Source: Kutzneria sp. 744
Lineage (GTDB): Bacteria > Actinomycetota > Actinomycetes > Mycobacteriales > Pseudonocardiaceae
DNA length: 64,000 bases
Direction of reading: 5' to 3'
Assembly: GCF_000568255.1 (NCBI RefSeq)
Contig: NZ_KK037166.1
Coordinates: 2,724,976-2,788,975 of the forward strand
Positions within the stretch are counted from its first letter, which is position 1. The number at the start of each line of letters is the position of its first letter. The position numbers and the translations under genes are program-made. The notes below the pieces were generated by a model. It was not told the origin of the DNA and did no database searches. It saw only the letters and a list, made by a program, of their open reading frames with translations. Below are positions 33,962-45,590 of this stretch, piece by piece.

Positions 33962-36685
33962 TCATCGTCGTCCTTTCAGATCTCCGTGGCCGGCGGTCTC
34001 GCGCGGTCGTGTCGACAAGGCGGCCCACGGTGCTCGCCTGCGGCCATCACGGCGGCGAGAAGTCGAGGATTCCTCGATCGTGCTGAAGCGGGCGGCACGC
34101 AGGCGTAGGCGGCGGTGCCGGCCGTAGGGCCGTCGCGGGACGGGACCGGCGGTGTCCACGGCCCCGTAGAAGATCCGTTTGCCCAACTCGATCAGCCCGA
34201 GATAGCACAGCACCATCCCGGCCAGCGCGGCGAAGAACGCGCCCGGCAGCGGCTGGAACCCGAGGACGTGGGCCAGTGGCGTCGCCGGCAGCAGCGCGCC
34301 GACGGTGACGACGCCGAGGGCGGCCAGGGTCAGCGGCAGGCTCGGATGGCTGCGGAAGAACGGGATCCGGCGGGTGCGGATCGCGAAGATCACCAGCGTC
34401 TGGGTGGCCAGCGACTCGACGAACCAGCCGGAGCGGAACTGCTCCGGGCCGGCGTTGAACACCCAGAGCATGACCGCGAAGGTGCCGAAGTCGAACAGTG
34501 AGCTGACCGGGCCGAAGGAGACCATGAACCGGCGGATGAACCCGATGTCCCAGTGCGAGGGCCGGCGCAGCTGCTGCTCGTCGACGTTGTCGGTCGGGAT
34601 CGCCAGCTGGCTGGTGTCGTAGAGCAGGTTGTTGAGCAGGATCTGCGAGGGCAGCATCGGCAGGAAGGCCAGGAACAGCGACGCCCCGGCCGCCGAGGCC
34701 ATGTTGCCGAAGTTGCTGGAGGTGCCCATCAGCACGTATTTGATGGTGTTGGCGAAGATCCGCCGGCCTTCGGCGACGCCGTCGGCGAGCACGTCGAGGT
34801 CCTTGTCCAGCAGGATCACGTCGGCGGCGTCCTTGGCGACGTCGGTGGCCGAGTCGACCGAGATGCCGACGTCGGCGGCGTGCAGCGCGAGCGCGTCGTT
34901 GACGCCGTCGCCGAGGAACGCGACCCCGCCGCCGCTGTGCCGCTGGACGTGCACGATGCGGGCCTTGTGCTCGGGCGTGACCCGGGCGAACACCGTGGTG
35001 CGGGTGATCGCCTCGGCGAGCGCGTCGTCGTCGAGCGCGTCGAGGTCGGCGCCGCTGAGCGCGTCGCCCCCGCTCAGCCCGAGGTCGTGGCACACCTTGA
35101 CGGCCACGACCGGGTTGTCGCCGGTGACGACCTTGACCGCGATACCGAGCTTCGCCAGCCGTTGCAGCGCCGCGGCGGCATCGTGCTTGGGTGGGTCCAG
35201 GAAGACCAACAGCCCGGCCAGGCTCAGACCGTGCTCGTCGGCCACCGTCGGCGGGCCGGCGCCCGTCATGGGACGGGTCGCGACGGCGACCACCCGGTTC
35301 CCGGCGGCGAATTCCGCCTCCAGCGCCGTACGCGCCCCATCGGGAATGCCGACGCAGCGGTCGAGGACGGTCTCGGGGGCGCCCTTGGTGATCATGGTGT
35401 ACGCGCCCGCGGTGTCACGGACGAGCACGGAGACCATCCGCCGCTCATGGTCGAAGGGCAGCACCGCCAGCCGCGTGTAGCCGTCCAGCTCGGCCCGCAT
35501 CCCCACCACGGCCGGCGACCGCCACAGCGCCTGGTCGAGCGGATTCCCGCCGCCGACGTCCTGGGTGCACAGCAGGCCCCACCGCAGCACCGGACCAGGA
35601 CCGTCCGCGCCGGCGGGAACCGCCCGCATGTAGTCGATCCGGCCCACGGTGAGGGTTCCGGTCTTGTCGGTGAACAGCACATCCACGTCGCCGAGGTCCT
35701 CGATGCACACCAGCCGCTTCACCAGCACCTTGAGCCGGCTCATCCGACGCGATCCCGCCGCGAGACTGGTGGACACGACGGCGGGCAGCAGCTGCGGGGT
35801 GATACCGACCGCGATCGCCAGGGAGAACAGCAGCGCGTCGATCACCGGCTTGTGCAGCACCACGTTGATGCCGAAGATCGTCACCGTCAGCCCACCCGCG
35901 ACGTACACCAGCAGCATCGAGAACTTCCTCAGCCCGACCTGGAACTCGGTGTCGAGCTGGTGGGCGCCCAGCCCCGCCGCGATCCTGCCGAACTGCGTAC
36001 GGGCGCCGACGGCCACCACGACCCCGACAGCACTGCCCCCGTGCACCACCGTGCCCATCAGCGCACACCCGGTCAGCTCCGCCAGGGGCGTTCCCGCCGG
36101 CACGGCGGCGGTGTCCTTGCCGACCGGCAGCGACTCACCGGTCAGAACCGACTCGTCGCACTCCAGACCGGCGACCTCGACCAGCCGGATGTCGGCCGGG
36201 ACGATGTCACCGAGCCGCAACTGGACCACGTCGCCCGGCACGAGCGTGGTGACGTCCACCATGGTCTGACGTCCTTCGCGCAGAACCGCCACCGTGTGCC
36301 GGATCTGGGAGTGCAACGCCTCGGCCGCCTTCTCGGCCCGGTACTCGTTGACGAACCCGAGCCCGACCGAGACGGCGACAATCACCCCGATGATGACCGC
36401 GTCACTGCGCTCGCCGACCAGGTAGGACGCGACCGCCGCGGCCACCAGCAGCCCGAGCAGCGGAGACCGAACCTGATGCCACAGCACCGGCAACAGTCGG
36501 GCCCGGTGCGAGGAGACGGCGTTGGGACCGTACCGGGCCTGCCGGCGGGCGACTTCCGACTCCGACAGGCCGGTCTCGGCGTGCACCGCGAACTCGCGCA
36601 GCACATCGGCGACCGACCGGCCAGCCGCGGCCTCGGCTCCGGCGGGGGCTTGCGCCGGCTTCACCGGCGGCGGGACGGTCACCAT
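33962..36685 (-). CDS. mgtA: MgtA/MgtB-type P-type ATPase
   Basis: This 907-residue pump has the N-terminal cation-ATPase domain (GLSESEVARRQARYGPNAV), the A-domain motif LTGESLPVGK, the phosphorylation motif DKTGTLT (Asp ~340), KGAPE in the N domain, VVTGDNP and GDGVND. The segment AVGITPQLLPAVVSTSLAAG before the phosphorylation site is typical of the Mg-importing MgtA/B group (P3B). Around ten membrane helices. In Mycobacterium tuberculosis a cation ATPase (ctpF) belongs to the DosR regulon; this cluster has a similar flavour. Divergent from the GAF-ANTAR pair. Confidence 0.88.
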   Translation of the reverse strand: MVTVPPPVKPAQAPAGAEAAAGRSVADVLREFAVHAETGLSESEVARRQARYGPNAVSSHRARLLPVLWHQVRSPLLGLLVAAAVASYLVGERSDAVIIGVIVAVSVGLGFVNEYRAEKAAEALHSQIRHTVAVLREGRQTMVDVTTLVPGDVVQLRLGDIVPADIRLVEVAGLECDESVLTGESLPVGKDTAAVPAGTPLAELTGCALMGTVVHGGSAVGVVVAVGARTQFGRIAAGLGAHQLDTEFQVGLRKFSMLLVYVAGGLTVTIFGINVVLHKPVIDALLFSLAIAVGITPQLLPAVVSTSLAAGSRRMSRLKVLVKRLVCIEDLGDVDVLFTDKTGTLTVGRIDYMRAVPAGADGPGPVLRWGLLCTQDVGGGNPLDQALWRSPAVVGMRAELDGYTRLAVLPFDHERRMVSVLVRDTAGAYTMITKGAPETVLDRCVGIPDGARTALEAEFAAGNRVVAVATRPMTGAGPPTVADEHGLSLAGLLVFLDPPKHDAAAALQRLAKLGIAVKVVTGDNPVVAVKVCHDLGLSGGDALSGADLDALDDDALAEAITRTTVFARVTPEHKARIVHVQRHSGGGVAFLGDGVNDALALHAADVGISVDSATDVAKDAADVILLDKDLDVLADGVAEGRRIFANTIKYVLMGTSSNFGNMASAAGASLFLAFLPMLPSQILLNNLLYDTSQLAIPTDNVDEQQLRRPSHWDIGFIRRFMVSFGPVSSLFDFGTFAVMLWVFNAGPEQFRSGWFVESLATQTLVIFAIRTRRIPFFRSHPSLPLTLAALGVVTVGALLPATPLAHVLGFQPLPGAFFAALAGMVLCYLGLIELGKRIFYGAVDTAGPVPRRPYGRHRRLRLRAARFSTIEESSTSRRRDGRRRAPWAALSTRPRETAGHGDLKGRR

Positions 36686-37215
36686 CGGCCCACGCCGAGA
36701 TCGTGTCTTGCCACGTGCTTCTCCGTCTCACGACCCGTCGTTCACGATCGGATCTCGTCGACTCCTCAGCCAACGGGGACGCGCTTGGCCGGCGTCACGC
36801 GCCACAGAGTCTGTGCTGCTCGCCGTGGCCAGGGACGCTGTCTTCCACGGTGCCGTTGGCCGGGCGCGGGCCGACAGGGGCTTTTCCCCTCGGACGCAGG
36901 GCCCTTGTGCCCCGGCCGGGCACCCGAGCGCGTGCACATGACCGTCCCGTCGCGACCGGTCAACTCCTTGCTGCAGCAACGGAATACCCGACCAGGATGA
37001 CGGATCGGGCGGTTGGCGGAGCACGGACACCAGGACACCGCCGCTGATCCGGTGACGCTCGATCTCCGCGATCGACTGCTGGGCGCCGATTGGCCGCAGG
37101 GCCATGTCGAGCACCAGGCCGGTGCCGTGCAGGCGTGCCGCGCCAATCACGTGTGTGGGAGGGTGGACAAGTGGTGGTGGTGGTGGTGCGCCGCCGCCCG
37201 ACAGAAGGGCCCGCA
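36686..37215. other. Divergent intergenic region
   Basis: This ~530-bp gap between the P-type ATPase (-) and the GAF-ANTAR gene (+) must hold promoters for both. A self-complementary GC-rich stretch around 36880-36925 (GGGGCTTTTCCCCT, GGGCCCTTGTGCCCC) is the only structured part I see; no gene is supported. Confidence 0.4.
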
Positions 37216-37917
37216 ATGCAGGACCATCGGCTCCGTCTGCGCGCGTTGCTGGCAGGTGACGGCAACAGGGCGTCCCCGGCGTTGGCGCGGATCTGTGCGC
37301 TTGCGGTGTCGGAGTTGGCGGTCACCGGCGTCGGTGTGACCTTGCTCGACCAGCCCGGTGCCCTTGACGCGCGGCAGCAGTTGGCGCGCGCCACCGACGC
37401 GGTGGCCGCCCAGCTGGAGGACCTCCAGTTCACCCTGGGTGAGGGCCCGGGGCGGGAGTCGGTCATCACCGGCGCACCGGTGCTGGTACCCGACCTCGCC
37501 GTCGCGGGGACCCGATGGCCGGCGTTCACTTCCGGCGCCCGGACGGCGGGCGTGGCAGCGGTGTTCTCCTTCCCGTTGCAGTTGGGCACGATCGGCCTGG
37601 GCTCCCTGGACTGTTACCGCATGTCGGCCGGCTCGTTGAGCCACCAGCAGGTGTCCAACGGGCTGGTGCTGGCCGAGCTGGCCTTCGAGGCGGTCCTGGC
37701 CGCTGTCACCGACCACGCCCCCGACGATCTGGGCTGGATCTCCGACATCCACGTCGAGGTCCACCAGGCGTCCGGGATCGTGATGCACCAGCAGGGCATC
37801 AACATGCGTGAGGCACTGATGCGAATCCGCGCCTTCGCCTACGCCCACGAGCTGCCGCTGGCCGTAGTGGCCGGCCGGATCGTGGACCGCCGGCTGACAT
37901 TGGACGCGGACGAATGA
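37216..37917 (+). CDS. GAF-ANTAR regulator, type 1
   Basis: This 233-residue protein starts at ATG 37216. A GAF domain (SELAVTGVGVTLLDQPGA, LQFTLGEGPGRESVITGAPV, IGLGSLDCYRMSAGSLS) precedes a C-terminal ANTAR domain (DIHVEVHQASGIVMHQQG, EALMRIRAFAYAHELPLAVV). ANTAR proteins bind paired hairpins in mRNA leaders and prevent termination; the GAF domain is the signal input. A close paralogue is at 62188-62892, and both are followed by a type 2 GAF-ANTAR gene, so the pair was duplicated as a unit. Confidence 0.87.
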   Translation: MQDHRLRLRALLAGDGNRASPALARICALAVSELAVTGVGVTLLDQPGALDARQQLARATDAVAAQLEDLQFTLGEGPGRESVITGAPVLVPDLAVAGTRWPAFTSGARTAGVAAVFSFPLQLGTIGLGSLDCYRMSAGSLSHQQVSNGLVLAELAFEAVLAAVTDHAPDDLGWISDIHVEVHQASGIVMHQQGINMREALMRIRAFAYAHELPLAVVAGRIVDRRLTLDADE

Positions 37918-37969
37918 GCCGATCACGGACGAGCCGGGTCGGCACGCGCAGCACCGGATGGGAGCAGCG

Positions 37970-38743
37970 GTGAACGACCAGCACGAGCAGCGACTGGCAC
38001 GAGTGCTCGTCGAACTCGCCGACACCCTGGTCGACGACTTCGACCTGTTGGAGTTTCTGAGCACGCTCGTCCAACGATGCGTGGAACTGCTCGACGTCAC
38101 CGCGGCGGGGGTGGTCCTGGCGGATCAGAAGGGCGGCCTGCGGATGGCTGCCGCATCCTCCGAGCAGGCGCGACTGGTCGAGGTGCTGGCGGTGCAAGCC
38201 GACGACGGGCCCTGCCTGGACTGCGTGCACACCGGCGAGCCGGTGCTCAGCGCGGACCTGGCCGCCGAGGCCGCTCGATGGCCCCGATTCGTTCCGGTCG
38301 CGCTCGAAGCCGGGTTCCACGCCGCGTCCGCCGTGCCGATGCGGTTGCGCCACAACGTGATCGGGTCACTCAACCTGCTGCACACCGGTCCCGACGTGGT
38401 GGACGAGGCGCGGGTGAGTCTGGGCCAGGCGCTGGCCGACGTGGCCACCATCGGGATACTCCAGCAACGAGCCGTCGGCAACAGCACGCTGCTGATCGAG
38501 CAGCTGCAGACCGCGCTGAACTCCCGCGTGGTGATCGAGCAGGCCAAGGGTGTGCTGTCCTCCCACGGCGGCGTGGACATGGACCGGGCCTTCAGCGCAT
38601 TGCGCTCCCATGCCCGCTCGCACAACCTGCGGCTGTCCGAGCTGGCCCGAACCGTCGCCGAGGGAACGGCCGACCTCAACGCCATCCTGCCGGTCACCCC
38701 GCACGGCCGCCCCGTCGTCGAACCAGACCGTCGGCGGCAGTAA
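37970..38743 (+). CDS. GAF-ANTAR regulator, type 2
   Basis: This ~257-residue protein starts at GTG 37970 after GGGAG. The N-terminal helix (DQHEQRLARVLVELADTLVD) leads to a GAF domain (CVELLDVTAAGVVLADQKG, DDGPCLDCVHTGEPVLSADL) and a C-terminal ANTAR domain (LNSRVVIEQAKGVLSSHGG, MDRAFSALRSHARSHNLRLS). It is the partner of the type 1 gene 52 bp upstream and is strongly similar to 62921-63679. The two CxxC-like Cys (GPCLDC) could be redox or metal ligands in the sensor. Confidence 0.88.
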   Translation: MNDQHEQRLARVLVELADTLVDDFDLLEFLSTLVQRCVELLDVTAAGVVLADQKGGLRMAAASSEQARLVEVLAVQADDGPCLDCVHTGEPVLSADLAAEAARWPRFVPVALEAGFHAASAVPMRLRHNVIGSLNLLHTGPDVVDEARVSLGQALADVATIGILQQRAVGNSTLLIEQLQTALNSRVVIEQAKGVLSSHGGVDMDRAFSALRSHARSHNLRLSELARTVAEGTADLNAILPVTPHGRPVVEPDRRRQ

Positions 38744-39080
38744 CCGGTCGACGGCGGTAACCGAGAGGGGCTCGCCAGCCCGCCCCTGCCACTCGGCCAT
38801 GAACACGAGCCGCGAGAGTCCGGATCCAACGTCAGGCGCGCGCCCAGCGCCACGCCGAACGGCGGCACGGGTCCGCGGAACAGGGCATTGCGGCCGGCCT
38901 GTCCCGCAGCCTGGTCGTCCCCAGCCATCGTGCCTAGCGGCGAAACCACGACACCGGGTCCGTTCGCCGCAGCCGAGCCGGACCGTCACGCTGCGTGGCT
39001 ACTTGTCGGCGACCGCCGGTGGGGCGTCCCCGAAGTGCGAAAATGCGCGAGAATTCTCCTTGCGCGGCCGACTTCTCGGG

Positions 39081-39310
39081 TCCGACCGGGACTACGCTCG
39101 GAGGTGCCGCGACCGTCGACGACCGGTCCAACCGCGCCTCTTGGGAAGCCGCGCGACCGGTCTGCCGGGAAGCGGTTCTGCCCCGGCCCCTGGCAGGGTC
39201 CGTCCATCAGTCATGACGGCCACGTCGCGGTTTGCCGCCTCAGCACCGGGGCTCATCGAGGAGTCCGCCACCATCGGGTTCCGGTCGTCCGCCGCGACAG
39301 CCGGGCCGAG
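39081..39310 (+). repeat. Duplicated leader region, copy upstream of the GAF gene
   Basis: Homologous to 33290-33480 on the other strand. It ends ~40 bp before the start of the gene at 39351. The block CAGTCATGAC with its palindromic core GTCATGAC (39211-39218) is the best-kept part. Apart from this region, 38744-39350 shows no gene. Confidence 0.6.
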
Positions 39311-39350
39311 GCCTGCGCGGCGTGCCCGCACGTTCTGGAGGTCCATACCC

Positions 39351-40082
39351 ATGACCGTCCCAGTTCTGTTCCACCGCCCCTGCGACGGGGTGGACTCGTC
39401 CACCGGTGTCCGCGCCCACAGGATTCGGACAACGGAACTGCCGGCCGACGAGTTCATCCTGCCCGACCTGCTGCGTGCACTCGCCGCGTCGTGCTGCCAC
39501 CTGACCCGGGCCGACTTCTGCGTGCTCACCGTGACCAGCCCACCCGCACTGGCGTTCGACACCAGCCACATCGGTGACACCCACCGGATTCCCCGGCAGG
39601 CCGACGCGGCCGTGATCGACGCAGCGCCAACTGGACGAGGGGCGTCCCCCACCGCCGCGCGCCGGCCGACAGCGCCACCGGAGACCACCGGGATGTGCCT
39701 GTTCGTCGAGGTTCCCATCCGAGCGGGCGCGGCCGTCATCGGCCGTGTCGGTCTGGCCGCGCAGCACGACCACACCGGGTTCACCGACCAGGACAGGGAT
39801 ACCGCGACCACGATCGCCGCCATCGCCGGCGACGCGGTGCGCCTGGTGGCGGTGATCCGGGAACCTCGCCACCACGACCAGCCCGGCGATGTGGCAGACG
39901 ACCTCGCCGATGCGATCATCAACGCGCTCTACGGCGTGGGCGTCCAGCTGCACGTCCGCGCTCCCGCTGACGCCATGACATCGGTTCGGCACACGGTCGG
40001 CACGCTCAGCCGGGCCGTTCGGCAACTGCAGTTGGTCATGCTCGGCTCGGATGCGGACGGCGTCGTCATCGAGAAGCCGTAA
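39351..40082 (+). CDS. GAF-domain protein with partial kinase-like tail
   Basis: This 243-residue protein starts at ATG 39351 with GGAGG eight bases upstream. The first ~180 residues form a GAF-like domain (LPDLLRALAASCCHLTRAD, FCVLTVTSPPALAF, GRVGLAAQHDHTGFTDQDRD). The last ~50 (DVADDLADAIINALYGVGVQ, HTVGTLSRAVRQLQLVML) resemble the dimerisation helices of DevS-type kinases without the phospho-acceptor His and with no ATPase domain. It may form a heteromer with the DevS-like kinase 120 bp downstream. Confidence 0.62.
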   Translation: MTVPVLFHRPCDGVDSSTGVRAHRIRTTELPADEFILPDLLRALAASCCHLTRADFCVLTVTSPPALAFDTSHIGDTHRIPRQADAAVIDAAPTGRGASPTAARRPTAPPETTGMCLFVEVPIRAGAAVIGRVGLAAQHDHTGFTDQDRDTATTIAAIAGDAVRLVAVIREPRHHDQPGDVADDLADAIINALYGVGVQLHVRAPADAMTSVRHTVGTLSRAVRQLQLVMLGSDADGVVIEKP

Positions 40083-40192
40083 GCGCCGCCGCTACACCAC
40101 CGTCGGCGGACACACGTACGGCGTGGTCCGGCTCCACGCGTGCCGTTCGCGACGGAGATCGCACCGCCGCGAACAGCACGCGAAACCTGTGA

Positions 40193-41959
<1,767 letters not shown>

Positions 41960-42049
41960 CAGCACGGCGATCACTGTGCCGGGAGCGGAATCGCCGTCCT
42001 GCCGCGTCCTTCGGCGTCCGGCTAGTAGTACTTCGTTAAGTCGATCTTC

Positions 42050-42219
42050 GGTTCGGTAACGGTCGTTGACAGGTGGCGCACGTGCCGGTCCAACACGCGA
42101 GTAAGTCCTGTAGCGCTCGGAGGACTCCGTAGAGCGTCAGGCCGGCACGAGGGCCTTTGGGTTCAGGCGTTGCAGGGTCAGGAAAGCGTGGGCGAGCGAG
42201 ACGAGGGTAACGTGGTGGT
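42050..42219 (-). pseudogene. IS701-type transposase C-terminal remnant
   Basis: On the minus strand, next to the IS end at 42220, the sequence reads HHVTLVSLAHAFLTLQRLNP then KALVPA and a stop; this is the tail of an IS701-type transposase as I recall it. Nothing of it remains beyond the IS on the right. Confidence 0.55.
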
Positions 42220-43439
42220 TGTGGGGCTCGGTTACTCGATTCTGCCCTTGATCTGCCGGTCCGCGACGGCCGGTTTGATCACGCGACGATCTCATACTCG
42301 CTTGTCAATCCGCCAAGGATGGGTCGACGTCGGACGCGATGGTCGGCGAGATCGATCGGTGTCGGGGGTCGGGTCTCCGCTTGGGCTGGCGCAAGCTGTT
42401 GGAGACTTCGGTGCGGGCGTGCGGTGTTGAAGTGCCGCAAGTACACGGTGAGGACACGGCGCAGGTGTTGCTCGTTGACGATCAGCAGCCGATCGAGCAG
42501 CTCGCGACGGAGACTTCCGATCATTCGCTCACAAATCGCGTTCGCACGAGGCGCTTGAGGAGGGCTGGCGAGGATCCGAATACCGTCAGCGACGAACACC
42601 GCGTCGAACGCACGAGTGAACCGAGAGTCCCGATCCCGCAGCACGAACGTCAGCGTGTCGACACGCTCACCGAATTCCACGAGCAGGTTGCGGGCGGCTT
42701 GCACGGTCCAGGCACCGGTCGGGTTGGCGGTGATGCCGGCCAGATGCGCCCGGCGAGTACCGTGCTCGACAACGATCAACGCATAGATCCGTTTCAGGAA
42801 CACCGTATCGACATGCACGAAGTCCACCGCCACGATGCCCTTGGCCTGCACGGAAAGGAAGTGCTTCCAGGTCGGCCCCGACCGGCGAGGTGCCGGGTCG
42901 ATGCCCGCGGCGTTCAGGATCTCCCACACGGTGGACGCGCCGATCCGATGTCCCAGCCGAACCAGCTCGCCTTGGATACGCCGGTGCCCCCCACTGAGGA
43001 TTGTCGGTCGCCATGCGGATCACGAGGTTCTTGATCGCCGCCGCTGTCGGCGGGCGTCCTGCGCGGCGCCGGCTGCTGTAGTCCCACTTCCTGGCGACCA
43101 ACCGACGATGCCAGGCCAGCAGCGTCGCTGGAGTGACGGAGAAGATCTCCTTCCAGCGTCGGCACGGCAGAAGTCGGGACAACGCAGCCAGCCACAACCG
43201 GTCAGCTGGGCTGTAACGAACCCTGGCGACCTGACGGTGTAGCACCGCGTTCTCGTGGCGTAGCACCAACAGCTCCGCGTCCTTGGACAGATCACGGCGC
43301 AACATCAGGACCGGGACGCCCAGCAGGCAACGCACGAGCTGGTAGAGCAGTGACAACAGCACCACGTGATCGTTGCAGGCGGACAGCTGACAGCCGGAAC
43401 GCCCAGGTAGACGGCGAAGTCGCATTTTCGAGCCCCACA
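42220..43439 (-). mobile_element. rve-type IS, different subgroup (1,220 bp)
   Basis: The ends are perfect 11-bp inverted repeats, TGTGGGGCTCG (42220-42230) and CGAGCCCCACA (43429-43439). The terminal TGTGGGG is shared with copies A and B but the rest differs. It interrupts an IS701-type relic on the left. No target duplication was found. Confidence 0.85.
42279..43365 (-). pseudogene. rve/DDE transposase, +1 frameshift in a G run
   Basis: The N-terminal part ([39 protein letters not shown]) and the C-terminal part (HRRIQGELVRLGHRIGAST, AVDFVHVDTVFLKRIYAL, FVLRDRDSRFTRAF, NAICERMIGSLRRELLD) are in different frames. The break is at 42986-42991, where the minus strand has TGG followed by one G too many before CACCGGCGTATC. 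A G-run slippage mutation is the simplest cause. The DDE residues are intact. Confidence 0.85.
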
Positions 43440-43562
43440 GGACGGGTTATTACGCGGTTCGTCGGGCTGCCGCAACGTTCCTGAACGACCGCTCGGCGGC
43501 ACGACAGGACGTTTGTCGGCTGAGGCGACTGCGAGTGGTCGGCGTCGATTTTCGGCCTGACA

Positions 43563-44690
43563 TCAACGGACGGCAGCGCTGGTCATCGCGTTCATCAGCA
43601 CCGACTGCAGGTCTTGTCCCGGACCTGAGTTGGTGACCAGGACCAGTGGGGCGCTGCCCTTGACCACGGCGAAGGAGATCATCATGACCGCCGGCGGATC
43701 CCCGAAGTCTCCTTCCTTCGCGCGGAACCCCGTCTGGCTGCTGACCGAGCAGTCCCAGCCGAGGCAGCTGTCGTTCATGAGTTGCTTCTGTTCGGTGGTC
43801 AGCAGGGCGTTCGTGTCCAGCAGGCCCTTGAGAACGCGCATCATGCTGGCCGGTGAGATAACCCAGCCACCCGCCGCGCAGGCCGACGGCCCGACTGGCA
43901 GCTGCTGGCCGTGAACACCGGCGCTGTCCTTGGGCGGCGGGTAGAACAGCGCGGCGTCGGCGACCTCCGCGCACTTGGCGTCGGTGACTCCGACCGGACC
44001 GAACACGTGACGTTGCAGGTAGTCCATGAAGTAGGCATCGGCCGCTTGGGTGCGTTGCCGTGGTCCGGGATCGGCGACGCCGTCGAGGATGGGCAGGACA
44101 TCGCGGAAGATGGTGAAGTTGATGTTGTTGTAGTCGGCCGCCGGCTTGTCCGCTGCCGTGATGCCGATCCGTACCTGCTCGCGGGCGGCCTGGTCGTCGG
44201 TGAACACCGCGCCGCTGTCGTGGCGGAACCCGGCACGGTGGGTCAGCAGTTCCCGGAAGGTGACGGTGTCGATACCGGGGCCTTGCGTCCAGTCGGCTGG
44301 TAGGTAGGGCGCGATCCCGCTGTCGAGCGACAGATGGTGTCGAGCCAGGGTCTGGAGCACCGCGACGGTGGTGAACATCTTGCCGACGCTGGCCGTGTTG
44401 ACCGAGATGGTGGCGCCCATCGCCAGTGCCGGCGGGTCGGTCGCGGTGCGGGCCTGACCGAAGGCCCGGGCCTGAGTGTCCTTGCCCACCAGGGCGACGT
44501 ACCCGACGACCTTGTTCCGCAGGATGTCGTCGATGCTCTGGGCAAGTTTGCTGACGGAGATGCAGCCGTCCGTGTCGCAGACCCGATCAGGGTCTGTTGT
44601 CGGGTCGGAGGCGTGGTCCGGCGGACCCGCGCAGGCGGCCGTGGCGACAAGCAGCAGGCCAATGACCGCAGTGCACGCATGTTTGCCCAT
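43563..44690 (-). CDS. Serine hydrolase (beta-lactamase/PBP-like) lipoprotein
   Basis: This 375-residue protein, from ATG 44690, has a lipoprotein signal (MGKHACTAVIGLLLVATAAC with the Cys at ~20). The SxxK motif is SVGK (~100) in ISVNTASVGKMFTT, the YxN motif is YNNINF, and LLTHRAGFRHDSG is typical of class C-like serine hydrolases. Four further Cys in the mature part (VCDTDGC, and CLGWDC near the end) suggest disulfides. Likely acts on the cell envelope as an esterase or D,D-peptidase-like enzyme. It stands alone between an IS and a long non-coding gap. Confidence 0.87.
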   Translation of the reverse strand: MGKHACTAVIGLLLVATAACAGPPDHASDPTTDPDRVCDTDGCISVSKLAQSIDDILRNKVVGYVALVGKDTQARAFGQARTATDPPALAMGATISVNTASVGKMFTTVAVLQTLARHHLSLDSGIAPYLPADWTQGPGIDTVTFRELLTHRAGFRHDSGAVFTDDQAAREQVRIGITAADKPAADYNNINFTIFRDVLPILDGVADPGPRQRTQAADAYFMDYLQRHVFGPVGVTDAKCAEVADAALFYPPPKDSAGVHGQQLPVGPSACAAGGWVISPASMMRVLKGLLDTNALLTTEQKQLMNDSCLGWDCSVSSQTGFRAKEGDFGDPPAVMMISFAVVKGSAPLVLVTNSGPGQDLQSVLMNAMTSAAVR

Positions 44691-45590
44691 GACGCCCGCC
44701 CCTTCCGCCATGCGGACCCGGATGCAGGCAATCCAGCCTCGAACAACCTGGCCAACGACTGATTGCAGCAGGTCGGACCGGCCATCGGAAGAGGCTTACG
44801 TCCTGTGGCCGAAGAGCAGGATGCGTGCCGTGGCGTTGAGCCGGAGGTTGCGGCCTCCGCGGTACCGAGAAGACGCACGCGTGCGCGAGCCGCTGTGCTG
44901 TCGGGCGATCGCATAGGCAGTCGCAGTGGGAGGGGCAGAGGCATCCGGCACAGTCGTAGCAACGATCACCTCTCGACAGAAGAGGGCATTCGCGGCAGGA
45001 GGAGGCTGACGCGCGGGCACCGTTATCGAGAACGTGTTCTAACAACGACGCCGAGCTGCAAGGTGGTCCTATCGCTGGCAACACGGTGGTCCCACGACTT
45101 GGCAACTGACGGATCCCCGTGCCACCGCGCCACGCCGTTCAACGCGCCGTGCCGACGTCGCGGCATGACCCGCACGGCCGCGCCGGCCGACGAACCTGCA
45201 GCGATCACTGACCGTGCAACTGGCCGCCAGTGGGGATCGAACTGGCCGTCCGTGGCTGGCCGTCCGCGGGGAATTCCGGCTGGCCGCTGACAGACGGCCT
45301 GACCGCCGAGACGGGAGACGCTCATCGAGCACCACAGCAGCAAGGCACCTGACCGGCCGGCCGCCTTCAACTCGACGCGCACCTCCTCACCGTGACCTCG
45401 AGCTGATTCAGCACGGCCGCGCGGCACCACGGTGTGCGGAAGCCGGCCGGGTCCAAGCCAACCCGATGACCCCATCTCGATCCCCGTGAGCCCCGGGTCA
45501 GCGGAGAGTTTGAGACGGCTGTCGCTGAGCAATCCACTGCTCCAGAGCGGTGCTCGGATTGTGCCGCGTGCAGAGAAGCCGAGACCCGCG
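44691..45590. other. Long gap without a supported gene
   Basis: About 900 bp between the serine hydrolase (-) and the AI-2E permease (+). Long frames exist on both strands but none has family-like sequence or a good start. The only distinct signal is the palindrome at 45029-45041. Confidence 0.5.
45029..45041. promoter_or_regulatory. TetR/KstR-type palindrome
   Basis: AGAACGTGTTCTA has the arms AGAAC/GTTCT separated by GT. This resembles operators of KstR-like TetR repressors (AAC-NN-GTT core) in actinobacteria. No regulator gene lies nearby, so it is only a candidate. Confidence 0.3.

Noticed and set aside
34553-37000. Long plus-strand frame opposite the P-type ATPase
   Set aside because: High-GC shadow frame; it lies antisense to a gene with all P-type ATPase motifs and has repetitive, Arg/Gln/His-rich composition.
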